64,000 nt of DNA from Calliopum simillimum. Lineage: Eukaryota > Arthropoda > Insecta > Diptera > Lauxaniidae. Positions 11,853 to 24,039 of this stretch are shown here, piece after piece. Each line of letters begins with the position of its first letter. Positions within the stretch are counted from its first letter, which is position 1. Both the position numbers and the translations under genes were made by a program. The notes beneath the pieces were generated by a model. The model was given only the letters and a program-made list of their open reading frames with translations. It ran no database searches and had not been told where the DNA came from. The stretch lies in the NCBI GenBank assembly GCA_951812925.1, contig OX638370.1, positions 2,194,001-2,258,000 on the forward strand, written 5' to 3'.

Positions 11853-13151
11853 TACGAGGGGTAATCCAAAAGTAATGATAATCGGATATTTGCAGAGCAT
11901 ATAAAAATATGAAAAAAACATTTTTTTGCTTCCTTATACATCCACTAGGTCAGCATAAAAACTCATATAAATAGGCCACGATTCCCGGGAGGTACATTCA
12001 TTTGAAAACGAACATTCGGAGAGGAAACATCAAAATGGAGGAATACAAAATCAGAACTGTCATTAAGAACCTCTGTTTGAAAAAAATTTCTACGAACTGG
12101 GGAACTCTGCTCCTTCATAATTCACAGTTGCGCGCTGGACAAAGGAGCTTAAGTTGGATAATACATCCACAGAAGATGAACATCGCGAGTGACGCCCATC
12201 CACGTTCCTCACTGCAAACAACGTGAAAAAAGTCGAAGATTTCGTGTTGGCAGATCGAAGAGTGACCATAAGGCAAGTAGTTGCGGTCACAGGAATCTCA
12301 TGTGGCAGTGTTCAAAGAATCTTTGCAAGCAAACTGCATATGAAAAAGGTCCTTGAACGTTGGGTACCGAGAATGTTAACCGACAAGCAAAAGAAAAAAC
12401 GAGTTGACATTTCGAGGGTGAATCTCGAAAAGCTCCAAGCGGATGACGAAAATTTTTTGTCTCGTTTCGTGATTATGGATGAGACCTGGATCCCCCATTT
12501 TGATCCGGAAACCAAACAGCTGTCAATGACTTGGAAACGAGCCTCAACGCCGAAGAAATTCAAGGTGTGAAGCTGAATGTATTATTATGGTGGAATAGTT
12601 CGAAAAGAGTGCCACTATTACGGGCTCTTACTACGCAGACAAAATAAGAAGATTAAGGGAGGCCATCATGGAAAAAACACAAGGCAAACTGCAAGCTGTT
12701 GTCTTGTTTCACCAAGACAACGGTTTACAAAGCCGCCGTCGCGATGGCTGCCATTCAAGAAAAGGGATTCAAATTGCTCGAACACCACCCCTATTCACCA
12801 GACCTAGCTTTCAGTGATTTTTACCTCTTTCCTCGGCTCAAGGAACACCTCCGTGGTAAAAAATTTTACGACGATAGCGATTCAGCGACCTTCAAGCTAT
12901 GCAAAATGACTGTTCTCATTCAAAATACATTTTTCAAATCAAGCTGTGTTATAGGTTCATCGGTAGTACGAACCCAATTTTAGGTCGGCCGTCAGCATGG
13001 TATTTTACTCGGTTTAACCAGACACGAATTTTTTATTTTGTAAGAAACCGTAACTTTTGACCTGACATAGAAATTGTGAGATTTTCGTGCTTTCAAGCTT
13101 GGAAAAAAGACGAGTTGAAAAAACTGTCATTACTTCGGTTCCTTTGGTCTA
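11853..13151 (+). mobile_element. Decayed mariner-type transposon
   Basis: The length of about 1.3 kb is normal for mariner. The ends are weakly paired: the left end has CCAAAAGTAATGA (11866-11878) and the right end has TCATTACTTCGGTTCCTTTGG (from 13128). Inside lies a broken transposase gene, given as a separate entry. The divergence of the ends and the frameshifts make this an old, immobile copy. Confidence 0.8.
12035..12910 (+). pseudogene. Mariner-type transposase, frameshifted
   Basis: The likely start is ATG 12035 (MEEYKIRTVIKNL). The N-terminal helix-turn-helix part breaks near 12100-12226 (stop at 12224-12226). The middle part reads on from about 12200 to the stop before 12570 (VLADRRVTIRQVV, then VIMDETWIPHFDPETK). 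The first catalytic Asp is at codon 12478-12480 in MDETW, the second at 12716-12718 in HQDN, and the third at 12816-12818 in SPDLAFSDFYLFPRLK. These three codons lie in three different frames, so at least two frameshifts separate them. The family cuts and pastes DNA at TA sites; this copy cannot make a working enzyme. I am sure of Tc1/mariner superfamily membership and less sure of the subfamily. Confidence 0.85.
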
Positions 13152-13640
13152 GTTCTGAAATATTTTTAGAATACGCAGAATTTAATCAGGTTTCAATACC
13201 CTTATCTTGTCTATTCCTAGTTTACACTATAAAATTTTTTAAACAAATTTTTTGATATTATATGAGGAACAACAACAAAACAAACAAACAAACTCAAAGA
13301 ATTTGTTTGAAAAATTTCCTCGTATAAACTAGGAATTAGCAAATATTTTGGAAGTTCTGAAAAAAAAAAAAAAAAAATCAAATTAAAATATCCCGAAAAA
13401 CTCATATTTTTTTTCTCAAAATTCAATATGCATGTATTTGCTTGACTCTCACTTATTAATTCCAATAATACCCCTAGATAGAACTTGAGAAGGATATTTT
13501 TCGAAAAAACATGTTTTGTTATCAAATTAACAATTTCGAATTACTCAACACTCAAAATACGGTTATTTTTTCATGGAGTGGGAGTTATTCCCACAAGAAA
13601 AGAGCAATCTACTTGAAGTTTCCCATTAATTCAATGCAAA
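13152..13640. other. No gene seen
   Basis: AT-rich, with poly-A at about 13360-13378 and a CAAACAAACAAAC tract near 13277-13290. The minus-strand frame at 13217-13525 is low complexity. Confidence 0.5.
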
Positions 13641-14310
13641 CAAAACGAGCTGAAATGGGTTAATCATGCGATTGAGTCGCGTAGCCTCAACGTCGTCGTC
13701 TATGCGCTGGACGCTTGGTTAGTTCGCGCTGTGATATAATCGGACGTTGCTGATGACGACGACGACGACGCTACGACCAACAGCAACAACAACATCAACT
13801 GAACGTCTCCTCGGTTAGTTAGGTCCGTTAGTCAAGTCGTCCAAAAAGCTTGAGATTACGCAATCACATTTACAGCGCTCCATCCAGCGAACGAACTTAC
13901 GAATGAATTAACAGGCAAGCGAACGCGCAAGCGTACAAAGAGTAGGTTGAATTGTTTTTATGAAGAGGCCTCAATTTATTTCTTCTAAATTTTCCATTTT
14001 TTTTTCTTTTCTTTTTTCAAATGCTGACAGCACAGCTGGAACTTTACCCATGTTGGCCAGTAGCTTAGTTACCTATTTCTTATGAGTGCAACGATGCCGC
14101 AGCAGAAGCAACGAACCAAGACATTGGCAGTAAGGATGTGCCCCTACCAACTTCTAAGAGACGCCGAGTTGACGTTTGTTGGTTTTTTCGCAGGTTCTTC
14201 GATTTATTTTTAGCTTAAGTTGTTGAATGTCCAAACCGGCGATCAGTCTGCTGCTGCTGCCGGTATCTCTCTGACAGTATGCAAGCGTGCGCTATCTTTG
14301 AAAATTCTTC
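13641..14310. promoter_or_regulatory. GC-richer unique island, candidate regulatory or leader DNA
   Basis: Composition changes sharply here: CGTCGTCGT, a (GAC)n run near 13752-13771, CAGCAACAACAACATC, and repeated GCGAACG/CAAGCG words near 13885-13940. This is typical of fly enhancers and 5' untranslated exons. No long frame and no TATA or initiator can be assigned. The function is inferred from composition only. Confidence 0.3.
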
Positions 14311-14933
14311 CATTTAACAATTTGTTTGGATTTGGAATTTAAATTTTGGGCAAACATGCAAGCTCTGAGATGTTGGATGGAAGTTAGTGATTTGCTGTTT
14401 TTTCTTCGTTTACCAAGATACTGATTTTCTTGTTTAAGCCGTGTGTTTAATGATAGTTGTTTATCTTTAAGTATGTTTTTTTTCCTTCGTTATTTTTACA
14501 ATTTGTTTTTAGTTTGTTTGCTTTTTTATGGATTTTGGGTGTGGCCCGTTTGTATGATATTACCTGTAAGGCATAAGAGTCCATAGTTAGTCGTCAGTCT
14601 GTCAGAGATTTTAATGAATCGCCTTAACCAATCATAGCTGCTGCTATCGTAGCTTAAGTGGTAAATTAGAGGCTCTTTAATGGGTAAATTTGTTGCAATT
14701 GATCGATTTGATCCAGGTGCCAATATACCAAATGTATAATTGTCATTATAATTACGTTTGTATTGGTGGAGTGCAAAAAACAAACAAACTTCATTGCTAT
14801 TTTATTGTTGGTCAAAAACTTACAAATCATAATCGTCAAATCAACTGCATCTCATATTTATTTTTTACTGTCTAAAAACGTCTTTAATCATGTTTTGATG
14901 AGCTGCTCCTGCACCATTGATACCAAAATTAGA
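14311..14933. other. No gene seen
   Basis: T-rich. The opposing short frames at 14526-14783 and 14690-14978 have no recognisable domain. Confidence 0.45.
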
Positions 14934-15187
14934 AACGAAATAACGCCCAAATTATTTTCATATAAATTTGGGCGGTAATCATTTTGGAAATAACGCCCAA
15001 AATTTACTTGTATGAAAATAATTTGGGAGTTATATCATTTTTTGTTTTTGGGCGTTATTTCATTTTTTAAAAATAAAACGAAATAACGCCCAAAAAAAAA
15101 CGAAATAAAGTCCAAATTTTTGGGCGTTATTTCCAAAATGATTATCGCCCAAATTTATATGAAAATAATTTGGGCGTTATTTCGTTT
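14934..15187. mobile_element. Near-perfect palindrome built on AAATAACGCCCAAA
   Basis: The first ~70 bases (from AAACGAAATAACGCCC at 14934) match the reverse complement of the last ~70 (ending GGGCGTTATTTCGTTT at 15187) with essentially one difference (GGGCGG versus GGGCGA). The core (A)AATAACGCCCAAA or its reverse, including close variants, occurs about eight times in 254 bp. There is no coding capacity. It looks like a young MITE, related by motif to 27511-27850. Confidence 0.85.
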
Positions 15188-15420
15188 TTGTTTTTGCATT
15201 TTAATATTCCATTATGGGATGTCAGTGGTACACAAATACCCAATTATGGTGTATAATTTTCCATCTTTCAGAGAATTTTACACACTGATGAGAAAATTTT
15301 GTGAATTCTACACATTTTTGAGTAAAAATCTATCACGCAATTTTGTTTAGAGTGTAAATAAAACAAATCAACAATTTATTACACTGAATCCGAATCTGTA
15401 TCAAAATCTTTATGCTGCAT
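15188..15420. other. No gene seen
   Basis: AT-rich flank between the palindrome and the GC-richer island. Confidence 0.4.
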
Positions 15421-15680
15421 AGAAAGAAAATTAGCGTGCAGCAGCAGCAACGGCTGCTGATTACAATCGCTTAACACAAAAGCCTATAACTCGCAAACTA
15501 CCAACCAACTACGATATGGACAACATGACAGGTAGACGCGTGGGATCGCTCACATGGGAAAAATTGAAGGCGCGTTTCAATTGCATGCGATTTGTAAAAT
15601 TCGCACAACGTTGTTCGCTGCTGACAAAAAGAATGCGAGCGAGCGAGCTGTTGGCCAAATGAAGGAGAGGGGTAAGAACA
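15421..15680 (+). CDS. Candidate 5' exon with a 48-codon frame and a strong splice donor
   Basis: I do not recognise this gene. The stretch is GC-richer than its surroundings and begins with GCAGCAGCAGCAACGGC-type leader sequence. ATG 15516 (context ACGATATGG) opens a 48-residue basic frame, MDNMTGRRVGSLTWEKLK and onward to RASELLAK, ending with TGA at 15660-15662. Shortly after it comes a near-consensus donor, GAGGG then GTAAGA, with GT at 15672-15673. It may be an upstream ORF in a first exon, a micropeptide, or chance. No signal peptide, membrane segment or known motif is seen. Confidence 0.3.
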
Positions 15681-16339
15681 AACGATAACAATTTAGCCAC
15701 AATAGTTGGCGGTAGTTGAAAGAAACAACAACAAGAAATATAAACAATATATTTAATTAACAGTTCACCAGTGAATATTTGACCCAGGCGTGGTATCATA
15801 CATGTTATGTGATATGACTTGGCCAGCAGTTGATTCATTTTGACCTGCTCGAGCTTGGGCTTTACAAAAACGATTTGATTGGATTATGCGCAAGTAAAAT
15901 TTTGTTACTTGTTAAGATAAAATTTGCGAAATAAATCTTAATGATTTAAATGTAAGATTTTTTAAAAAGTTTTGCCAAGTTTCTGTTTTGTCAAAAACTA
16001 CCGACACACATAATCGGCGGACTTTTTGTTTGTGTTAGCAAAATCATTGAAACTTTTAATACAGTAACACGCTTGTAATTATGACCTTTTTGTACGTTGA
16101 TCTTTTACATAATCAACAAAACGTTTCGCTGATATGAATTTTTTTTCCTTAAAAATTTTAAAAAATATTTTGTATTTTTTGTCTTTGTTTTCGTGCCCTA
16201 TACACTTTGAAATGGGTATGTTGGTTTTATATGCGCGTTTTGGTAGGAAAATTTTGCCCTTAATTTTGATTATTTATTTATAGGTTAAGTTCTGCCAGGT
16301 TTAAGTTCTGTGAATACTAAACTATACCAAACATTGGAG
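15681..16339. other. No gene seen
   Basis: AT-rich. If the donor at 15672 is real, this would be intron. No other support. Confidence 0.4.
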
Positions 16340-17060
16340 TATTTTGAAAATTTTGCTCATATAGGAGATGCCACGTTCACCCAGTTTCTGCTCAGAGCTT
16401 GCATTTATAGTTCTTAATGTCTGAATGAAATTTGGTTGGATTATTTCAAAAAACGTTTTCAGTATAGAGTTTTGAAGTTTTTGTTTATATGGGAGGTGTC
16501 ACACCCTCTTGTCCGATTTCATCCAGTTTTTGTTTAGAGCTTGCATTTTTAGTCCTTAGTGTCTAGGTAAAATTCAGTCCGATTATCTCAAAAAACGCTT
16601 TCAGTATAGCTTTTTGAATCTTTTGCATATTTGGGAGGTGCCACGATCTCTTGACTGAATCCGGCCAGTTTTTGCTCAGAGCTTGCGCTTGCAATTTGTA
16701 GTATTTATGTGTATTTTAGTTGAATTTTCGTGAAAACTATTCCTAAAACTGCATTTTGAATATACTTTTTATATGGGCGGTAGGCGTGTCCGTTCACCGA
16801 TTTTGCTCATTTTCAGTCCCACAAGCTAACTCTGACGACGAAGGCAGTGTACTAAATTTCATTGAATTATCTTGCTTAGTTTTATCAAAAAATGTATTTC
16901 CACGCACAGCCAGCCACCCAGCCAGACAGACGGTTATGGATATATCAACTCAGGAAGTGACGCTGATAAAGATTATATATACTTTTCTATATCTGCCACG
17001 CCTCCTTCTCTGCGTTACAAACGGAAGGAGAAAGTGAATATACCCTGGGTGTAGGTCATA
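16340..17060. repeat. Old tandem repeat (~140-bp units) with interspersed-repeat tail
   Basis: Four diverged units start near 16340, 16480, 16615 and 16755. Each carries ATATGGGAGGTG-like, CCAGTTTTTGCTCAGAGCTTGC-like and TCAAAAAACGTTTTCAGTATAG-like blocks in the same order. The tail (CAGACAGACGG, GATTATATATACTTT, AATATACCCTGGGTG) resembles the end of a common, degenerate dipteran interspersed repeat. The family name is not certain. Similar GGGCGTGGC-type wording recurs at 24600-25560. Confidence 0.6.
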
Positions 17061-19700
17061 AAAACGCCGTATCTGAAAACCTATATATGTATGTATATTA
17101 ATTTTTGTAATGCTCGGGGTGGTTGTTGGCACTTTCCAAAATAAAAAAATTCGGAAAATTGTTTAAGCACACATATATTTATAATTTTTTTAACAACCTA
17201 CACTTTATTGGGATTAGCCGTTTCGGGACCCGTCAATTCATCGGCTAGCAAAACAGTCGGCTGGGGGGAATTCTTGGCTCACCCTTTAAAATACCCACAC
17301 ACACAAAAAATATATAAGAGTCCCTATGCCTATGGAAATCTAAAGCAAAAAAAACAGCAAAAAAATAACTAAGATGACCACCAAATAAAGAAAAAAATAG
17401 CCGACAGTAAAATGGTCAATAAATTGAAAACAAACTAAAAGGATTTCTCTTGAAACTGACAACTGGTACCTCGGAAATGTTATATGAGGTACATGCTCTC
17501 AACCCACCCTACCTTGATCCTACTGGGCAAACAAAAAATGTTGTTAGGATCCCAATTTCAACCACCTTCACATTCCCATCACCAAAAGGAAATCAAAAAA
17601 ATTTAAGCTTCCATATTATTCTCTAATTTATTTATAATTCGAAATTCAATCAGAAATTAAAGCCATATTGGCTAAAGTTATAGCTTGCAAAAGCAATAGA
17701 AAAAGATTTTCAATTTGTTTTATATATCTTATTTGCAAGATTTTTTGCCTATCTAGTTTAAATTATATTATGCATTCGATTGCAATTTACAACAATTGTT
17801 GGATTAAGATAAAACAAAATTGAAACGGGAATCAAAATCAACAAAAAGAAATTAAATATAAAAGTATATTACATAGGAAATTTAATTAATTTTTAAACAA
17901 AATTAACAATTTAAAAAATTAGTTTTTTAATAAAGTGCACCTTTTAAATATAGCCACTACTGTAACTATCTAGAAATCGATTTAAATGTGAAGCAAAGAG
18001 AAATTACCAAAATATCTTGTAACAAGAGCGACTTAGATCAGCATAATGAAATAATATATATATATATGTATGTATATACGAAACACAAAAGCTTTACTTT
18101 AAATGCAACTCTCTATTGCATGAAATCTCAAAAAAAATATGACAAATGCAAGTCTCTCACTTATTTTAAAACTGGTATAAATGATCTTTATGCTCATTTA
18201 TATCATTTTCGTATTTTCTTTCTTACTCTTTGCTTTGTAAAGAAAATTTAAATGGTTTGTTTTGTTTTTCTTTTTATTTACGCAGAAAGAAATGAAATTT
18301 TTATAAAAAATATTAATAAAATAAACTCACCGATACTTTTAATTGTTTAATGCTCCTCCGTTGAAAGGCCTCTCAGCGTAGTGCAGCGGTGTACAATAAT
18401 GCTATTGGTTTAATGTTTAAAAAAAATATCATTTCTTTCCTCAAGCTAATTTCTACTTTAGGAATTCAATTATCATGAATTGTTCTATTAATTTATGAAT
18501 TATTTAGCACTTTTGTTTTTCTCTTTTTCTTTTTCAGTATAACAAAAATTTATATTGATTAAAGTTTTTAATTTAATTATTTTTTGTTGGAATTTTTATA
18601 AATTTTGAAAATTGATTTAATTAGATTTTAAAGAAATTAAGATACTCAATTTAGGGTTTTGTTTAGGATTAAGGCTTAAAAGAAATTAGTGGCTTAGGCA
18701 AAATTTATGTTTTTATACCTTTGAATTTTATATGTATTGTTTTTTTTTTTTTCAATTAGGATTTAAATATAAAATTGAGATTTTAAGCAAATTTTAATTG
18801 AAATTATATATGCAAAATTTTACTTATTTTTCTACGTTTTTATGTTTCTATGTGTTTTTTTGTATATACCTATATAAGTATATAGGTACCGTATATATGT
18901 AAATTAAACTTGAACTTTTTAACTCTTCTTTTGTTTTAAAAAATGATTTTAACACTAAATTTTCCGTAATTTTTGACACTTATGGTTAATTATTGATTTT
19001 CCCGCATTTTCTTAAAAAAAGACTAGGTTTTTTGAAGGTTTTTTTGGCCGAAGAAATTGTACGAAACGTTAAAACCACGCGACAGCAACTGATGGCGATC
19101 ATCACCATGAGGTCTCAAGCAGTTGCTGTCTGTCCAAAATGTTGCTCTCTTTTGTTGGTGAATGCTCGGAAGATGCTCAATATATTCCGCTATTGAAACA
19201 AGTTGTTTTTATATGATATTAACCCATATATGAAATAAAGTTTTACCTGTTTTAATTTTTATAGGAATTCGATTTTCAAGCAAAGTTGAATTCCTTTAGG
19301 GATTTTTTCCTAATAACGAATATGTATAAAAATTACTTTTTGCAAACGAATTTATTACTTAGAAAATTTTAGTAAATTATAATTGCAAAATTTTAAAATT
19401 CACATTAGATTTTAATAAAAAAGTTAATTGGTGTTAACCGATATATGCTTGGGTTAACGTAGTACGTCCAATAGGTCTGATGATTCCAAAGAGAAAGAAC
19501 AAGATTTCTTTACGGAAGTTGGAGATCGGCATATTTGCTGACTTTTTAGTTACAATTCAGTGGTATCTTAACACCTCTGATAAGTCAAATTGAGCAATTT
19601 TTGAGTGATGCCAATTTAGGGTGAATTGAAAACATTTTGATTCGCAAGATTTTTCAACAAAATAATTTCAATTATAAATACATAAGTATGTTTCACTGAA
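17061..19700. other. Long AT-rich stretch without a recognised gene
   Basis: Only short, low-complexity frames (17988-18251, 18993-19196). TATATA tracts lie at 18054-18075 and 18863-18900. No transposon protein, RNA gene or clear inverted repeat was seen. It is intron-like or intergenic. Confidence 0.5.
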
Positions 19701-21699
19701 ATTGTTCATTACATTTTCAAGGTGATCGGTCCAGCTTTTTGGAACAAACAGACATACATACATACAGACATTCGCTTTTAAATCTTCGGGTGTCTCAGAA
19801 GAAGAATCAATTAAAGCTTGTTATATTTAGATATTTTGAGTTTTGACTATGAAGCCTTCAGGTGATCTTTGGGTGTCCAAGAAAATAAGTAAATTAAAGC
19901 TTGTTGACATTCCGTCATAGATATTTTCCCTCTTGTATATCTAAATATTTTTTTATTTGACTATGAGCCCTTCGGGTTTAACGGCCAATATTTTTTGGAG
20001 GATTTGTGGGGATGAATCATATTAATGTTGAAAAACTTTTGTTATTGGAAGGAAGTTTAAAACCCAAAGATACTCTCTAGCAGTGTATTAATGGCATAAA
20101 AAAAAGCCAAAAATATTACCAAACTTTAATTTTAATTATCTCAAAACTATCAATTTTAAACTATAAAACTCAAATTGCCATAACTTTGCCAATTTGAGAA
20201 ATTTTTGAGCGATTTTTTCTGTGTTCTCTTCAGAATTATAACTCAAATTTGACCTTTGACAAATCTAGCTTTTCCCAGTATACATATTTTGTGCTATAGT
20301 ATTCGGTTATTTGAGCGATGCCATTTTTTCAAGATAATGCCGTCAATTTAACACCATCAATTAAATTTTTCGTGAAATTTTCCTCATTTCTAAAAAAATA
20401 TCAGCCAATTCATTACTTTTGCCTCGTTTCCCCATTTTCAAAAAAAAGCAATAGAAAAAGTGACTCAAAAATTTTGAATCAAAATAGTCCCAGGAATTGT
20501 ACATTCTTCGATGTTCTGCCAATTTCTATCCACGATGTATACCCTGCTATATTTTTTTCTTGCAAGTCATCTTCCCAAAGTTAAACGTTCGACCTTAATC
20601 GACTGTAGTACTCCTTGAGTATTGTTATGCTGCTCCACTTGTAAGAAATGACAAAAGTAACAACAGTGACAACTACAACAATGACGACGCATATGATCAC
20701 ACGCGTTGTCCGGCGTTTTAATCCGCTGTTTCTTTATTGTTGTCGTACCGTTTTTGTTTTACTTTTTTTTTCATAAATTGGCTACTGTAATTTTATGCTT
20801 TTTAACGTATTTTTCATTTCTCACTCTTTTCATACCATTAAATGGGTTTTGTTTTTGTTATTTTTCCTCTACACCGTCACTTTAGACCAAAATTATCACT
20901 TTAATCTATGAAAAAGACCAAAAATAATCATATATAATATGCAACTTGTAAGCCGCGCGACAAGCATTTCCAGTCTCAAGTTCCAATAAAACTTTGAAAA
21001 CAAAAAAAAAAAAAAAACAAATACTACTCGTACTATAATTACCAGCTTGTTCTAGAACCGGTTACTCGTTTTGGTTGTTGTTGTTGTTGTTGTTACTATG
21101 ATAAATATTTTATATTACATTTTTGTTACTTGTTTTAATTCTCGTGAATTACCTGTTGATATTTTGTCGGTAGTTGGTTGTTTGTACGGGTCGGTACGTT
21201 CTTCCTTCACCGCTCTACTTTACAACTTTTCACGTTACTCGTGTTTGGTTTTAAAAAAAAATAATAAATTTTTTGTCTCAATTTGATTTTTAATTACATT
21301 TACTTGGAATATAACTGTTTATTGAACATTACTTGTCTTACAGTGTGGGTTTTCTTGAGATTTTAAGTATTGTCTAAGCAACAATGCGTTATCTGAAATT
21401 AGGTTTATTATCACTACTGTTATTAGCATACATGGCATGTTTCTCTGTATAAGAAAAAAGAAACTTATTCCAGCATTTTATGCCAGCAGTTTTATACCGT
21501 TTATTTGTGCGGATGTAGTAAATATATAACGGTGTCTTTAGTAGCGGAAACATCTAAAGTGTTTGTGTAGTAAAGCCCGTAGAGCTTTGTTAAATTTTGA
21601 GGGAATATTAACATTCTAGCTATATCTTTTGGATTTGTAGAATTGGGCAATTTTCGAATTTTTTCGAAATTTTGAAAATAGTCGTTAGTTTGAGACAAC
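19701..21699. other. AT-rich stretch with minor duplications, no gene seen
   Basis: A diverged ~90-bp tandem duplication: ATCTTCGGGTGTCTCAGAAG near 19783 and ATCTTTGGGTGTCCAAGAA near 19866, each followed by AATTAAAGCTTGTT. Other features are CATACATACATACAGACA at 19753, a CAACAGTGACAAC-rich patch at 20655-20700 and (GTT)6 near 21073-21094. Nothing codes for a recognisable protein. Confidence 0.5.
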
Positions 21700-21703
21700 T
21701 CAT

Positions 21704-22654
21704 CACGGTGCTCTTAAACAGTCGATAGGTTTTTTGGCTATGTGTAGAAAATCTGTGAATGGGGTTTCATTTGTATTAGCTTAGTGGTCTGAAAAATGCA
21801 AGCCCCGAAATCGTAGCTGATCATCCCCGCGAAATATCCCAAAAATGCATATCCCATATAAAAAAAAAAAAAAATCGAAAAAAAACGCAACAAACAAATA
21901 TAAAAATAGTTATATGTAATGTATTTTGCAATGCTGCATCTGAATCCGGCCTTAAAATTGCTATATCTCATACGGTTTTTGAGATATCTTAGCCTAAACA
22001 AGGAAAAAAGACCGTTTTTGCTATATTTTTAAGCTATATATCTAGAATATTGAACATTCATACGCAGAATTCGATACATTATCTAAAAGCTCCAATCTTT
22101 TTCTTTAAAACCACATTTAAATTATGTCAATAGCTTAATTTTTCTCCGAAATATCGTAGACTGAAATAATAACAAAACACGTTTTTTGCACTGTTTTAAC
22201 TTTTTAGGTTAGGATATCTCCGAGACAAATAAAGATATCAACATTATTTGAATTAGGTTTAAAAGATTGATTAGAACTTTCTATTTCTGCATCAGAATTT
22301 ACGGATATACGTCCCATTATATAGCTCCAAAACACAGCAATAAAATATAACACCGGCTTTTTTTCCTTGTTTAGGGTAAGATATCTCAAAAACCGTATGA
22401 GATACAGCAATTCTAAGGCCGGATTTGGATTCAGCATTGCAAAATATATTAAATATAACTATTTTTATATTTGTTTGTTGCGATTTTTTTTTTTGATTTT
22501 TTTTTTTATATGGGATATGTATTTTTGCGATATTTCGCGGGGATGATCAGCTACAATTTCGGGGTTTGCATTTTTCAGACCACTGAACTAATACAAATGA
22601 AACAGATTTTCTCCACATAGCCAAAAAACCTACCGACTGTTTAAGAGCACCGTG
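21704..22654. mobile_element. Foldback element with TCAT target duplication
   Basis: A long palindrome: CACGGTGCTCTTAAACAGTC at 21704 is mirrored by GACTGTTTAAGAGCACCGTG ending at 22654, and the pairing continues inward for over 300 bases per arm (for example ATGGGATATG... against CATATCCCAT). TCAT lies on both sides (21700-21703 and 22655-22658). It contains no coding sequence. CAC ends and a 4-bp duplication would fit Chapaev-like or similar DNA transposons, but this is a weak guess. Confidence 0.85.
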
Positions 22655-24039
22655 TCATGTGAAGTAGATTCCGGTATTTTCGAAAACCGAAAATTTTTTT
22701 AAGACTTCTGTGTCCATAGTGAGTAATCCTGGAGTTCTATCACAAAACTCGAAATAGTTCTGCGAAATTGAACCAAAAATCGGAGATGTGCATTTTTGAG
22801 CTCACAGAGTTCTGCAGCTCTAATTTTTTTTTTTTTTGGTGAAAAATGTTCATATAAAAAATTTCGTGCAAAAAAAAAATAATTCTAAGTAGAGTTCAGG
22901 TTAGTGTTTGAAGAGTTCAACAGAAAATTCTTGTACCACTTTTCCAAAAAACTTAAATTGAATTTTTTTACAGAATTGAAGTTTACACAAAAAATCCTAT
23001 TAGAAAATGAGCGTTTCGTTTCCCAACTTACATTCCACATTTTTCGAAAGCTTTGACAAACTTTGAACTTCCTTCAACTGTCAAAAAATATTCAAAAAGT
23101 CAAAAATGTTCAAAAATTCGATAATTGTAAAAAAAAATGAAAAAATTGCCAAAAAGTCGAAAAATTGGCAAAAAGTCTAAAATATTTTATAATTCAATTA
23201 GTTGAAAAATTGTCAAAAAGTCAAAATATTGTCAAAATTTTTCAAAAAGTCGAAAAATTGTCAATAAGCTGAAAAATGTTCAATAAGTCGGAAAGTGTTC
23301 AAATAGTCGAAAATTTTCAAAAAGTCAAAAAATTTTCATAAATTCGAAAAATGTTCAATGAGTCGAAAAATGTTCGAAAAGTCGAAAAATTTTTGAAAAG
23401 TCGAAAAAACGTCAAAATTTAAGAAACTTTCCAAAAAGTCGCAAAATGTTCAAAAAATCGCAAAATGTTTAAAAAGTCAAAAAATGTTGTCAAAAATGAT
23501 AAAAAAATTGTCAATGAGTTGAAAAATTTTCAACAAGACGGAAAATATTCAAAAAGTCAAAAAATTGTCAAAAAGTCGCAAAATGTTTAAGAAGTCAAGA
23601 AATGTTGTCAAAATGATAAAAAAATTGTCAATATGCTGAAAAATGTTCAACAAGACGGAAAATATTCGAAAAGTCGAAAAATTGTCATAAAGTCGAAAAA
23701 TGTTCGAAAAGTCGAGAATGTTTGAAAAGTCGAAAAATCGTCAAAGTTTAAAAAAATGTTCAAAAAGTCGAAAAATTTTCAAAAAGTGGAAAAATGTTCA
23801 AAAAGTCTCAAAATATTCAAAAAGTCAAAAAAAGTTGTCAAAAATGATTAAAAAGTCAAAAAATTGTCAATTAGCTGAAAAATGTATAAAAAGTCTAAAA
23901 AATTTTATAAAGTCGATAAATGTTCGAATAACCGTCAAAATTTAAAAAAATGTTCAACATAGATAGAACTATTCCCTATGGACTCAGAACTTTAAAAAAA
24001 TGTACGGTTTTCGAAAATTCTGGAGCCAACTTCACATGA
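22655..24039. mobile_element. Inverted-repeat element carrying a minisatellite
   Basis: The left end TCATGTGAAGTAGATTCCGG (22655) is mirrored by a right end finishing AACTTCACATGA at 24039. Pairing goes on through TTTTCGAAAACCG, a TTAAGACTTCTG/TTAAAGTTCTGA block, GTCCATAG and GTTCTATC, i.e. about 85 bp per arm. The inside is largely the tandem array 23085-23960. The left end has itself been hit by the foldback element 21704-22654. No transposase is seen. Confidence 0.75.
23085..23960. repeat. Degenerate ~20-bp minisatellite (TCAAAAAGTCGAAAAATTG)
   Basis: Around forty imperfect units of (G)TCAAAAAGTCGAAAAATxG in one orientation, with variants such as AATGTTCAAAAAGTC and ATTGTCAATAAGCTG. It fills the inside of the 22655-24039 element. 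The Lys/Ser-rich frame at 23700-23945 is a by-product of the repeat. Confidence 0.85.

Noticed and set aside
23085..23960. CRISPR-like array
   Set aside because: The units are contiguous and degenerate without unique spacers, and the DNA is eukaryotic.
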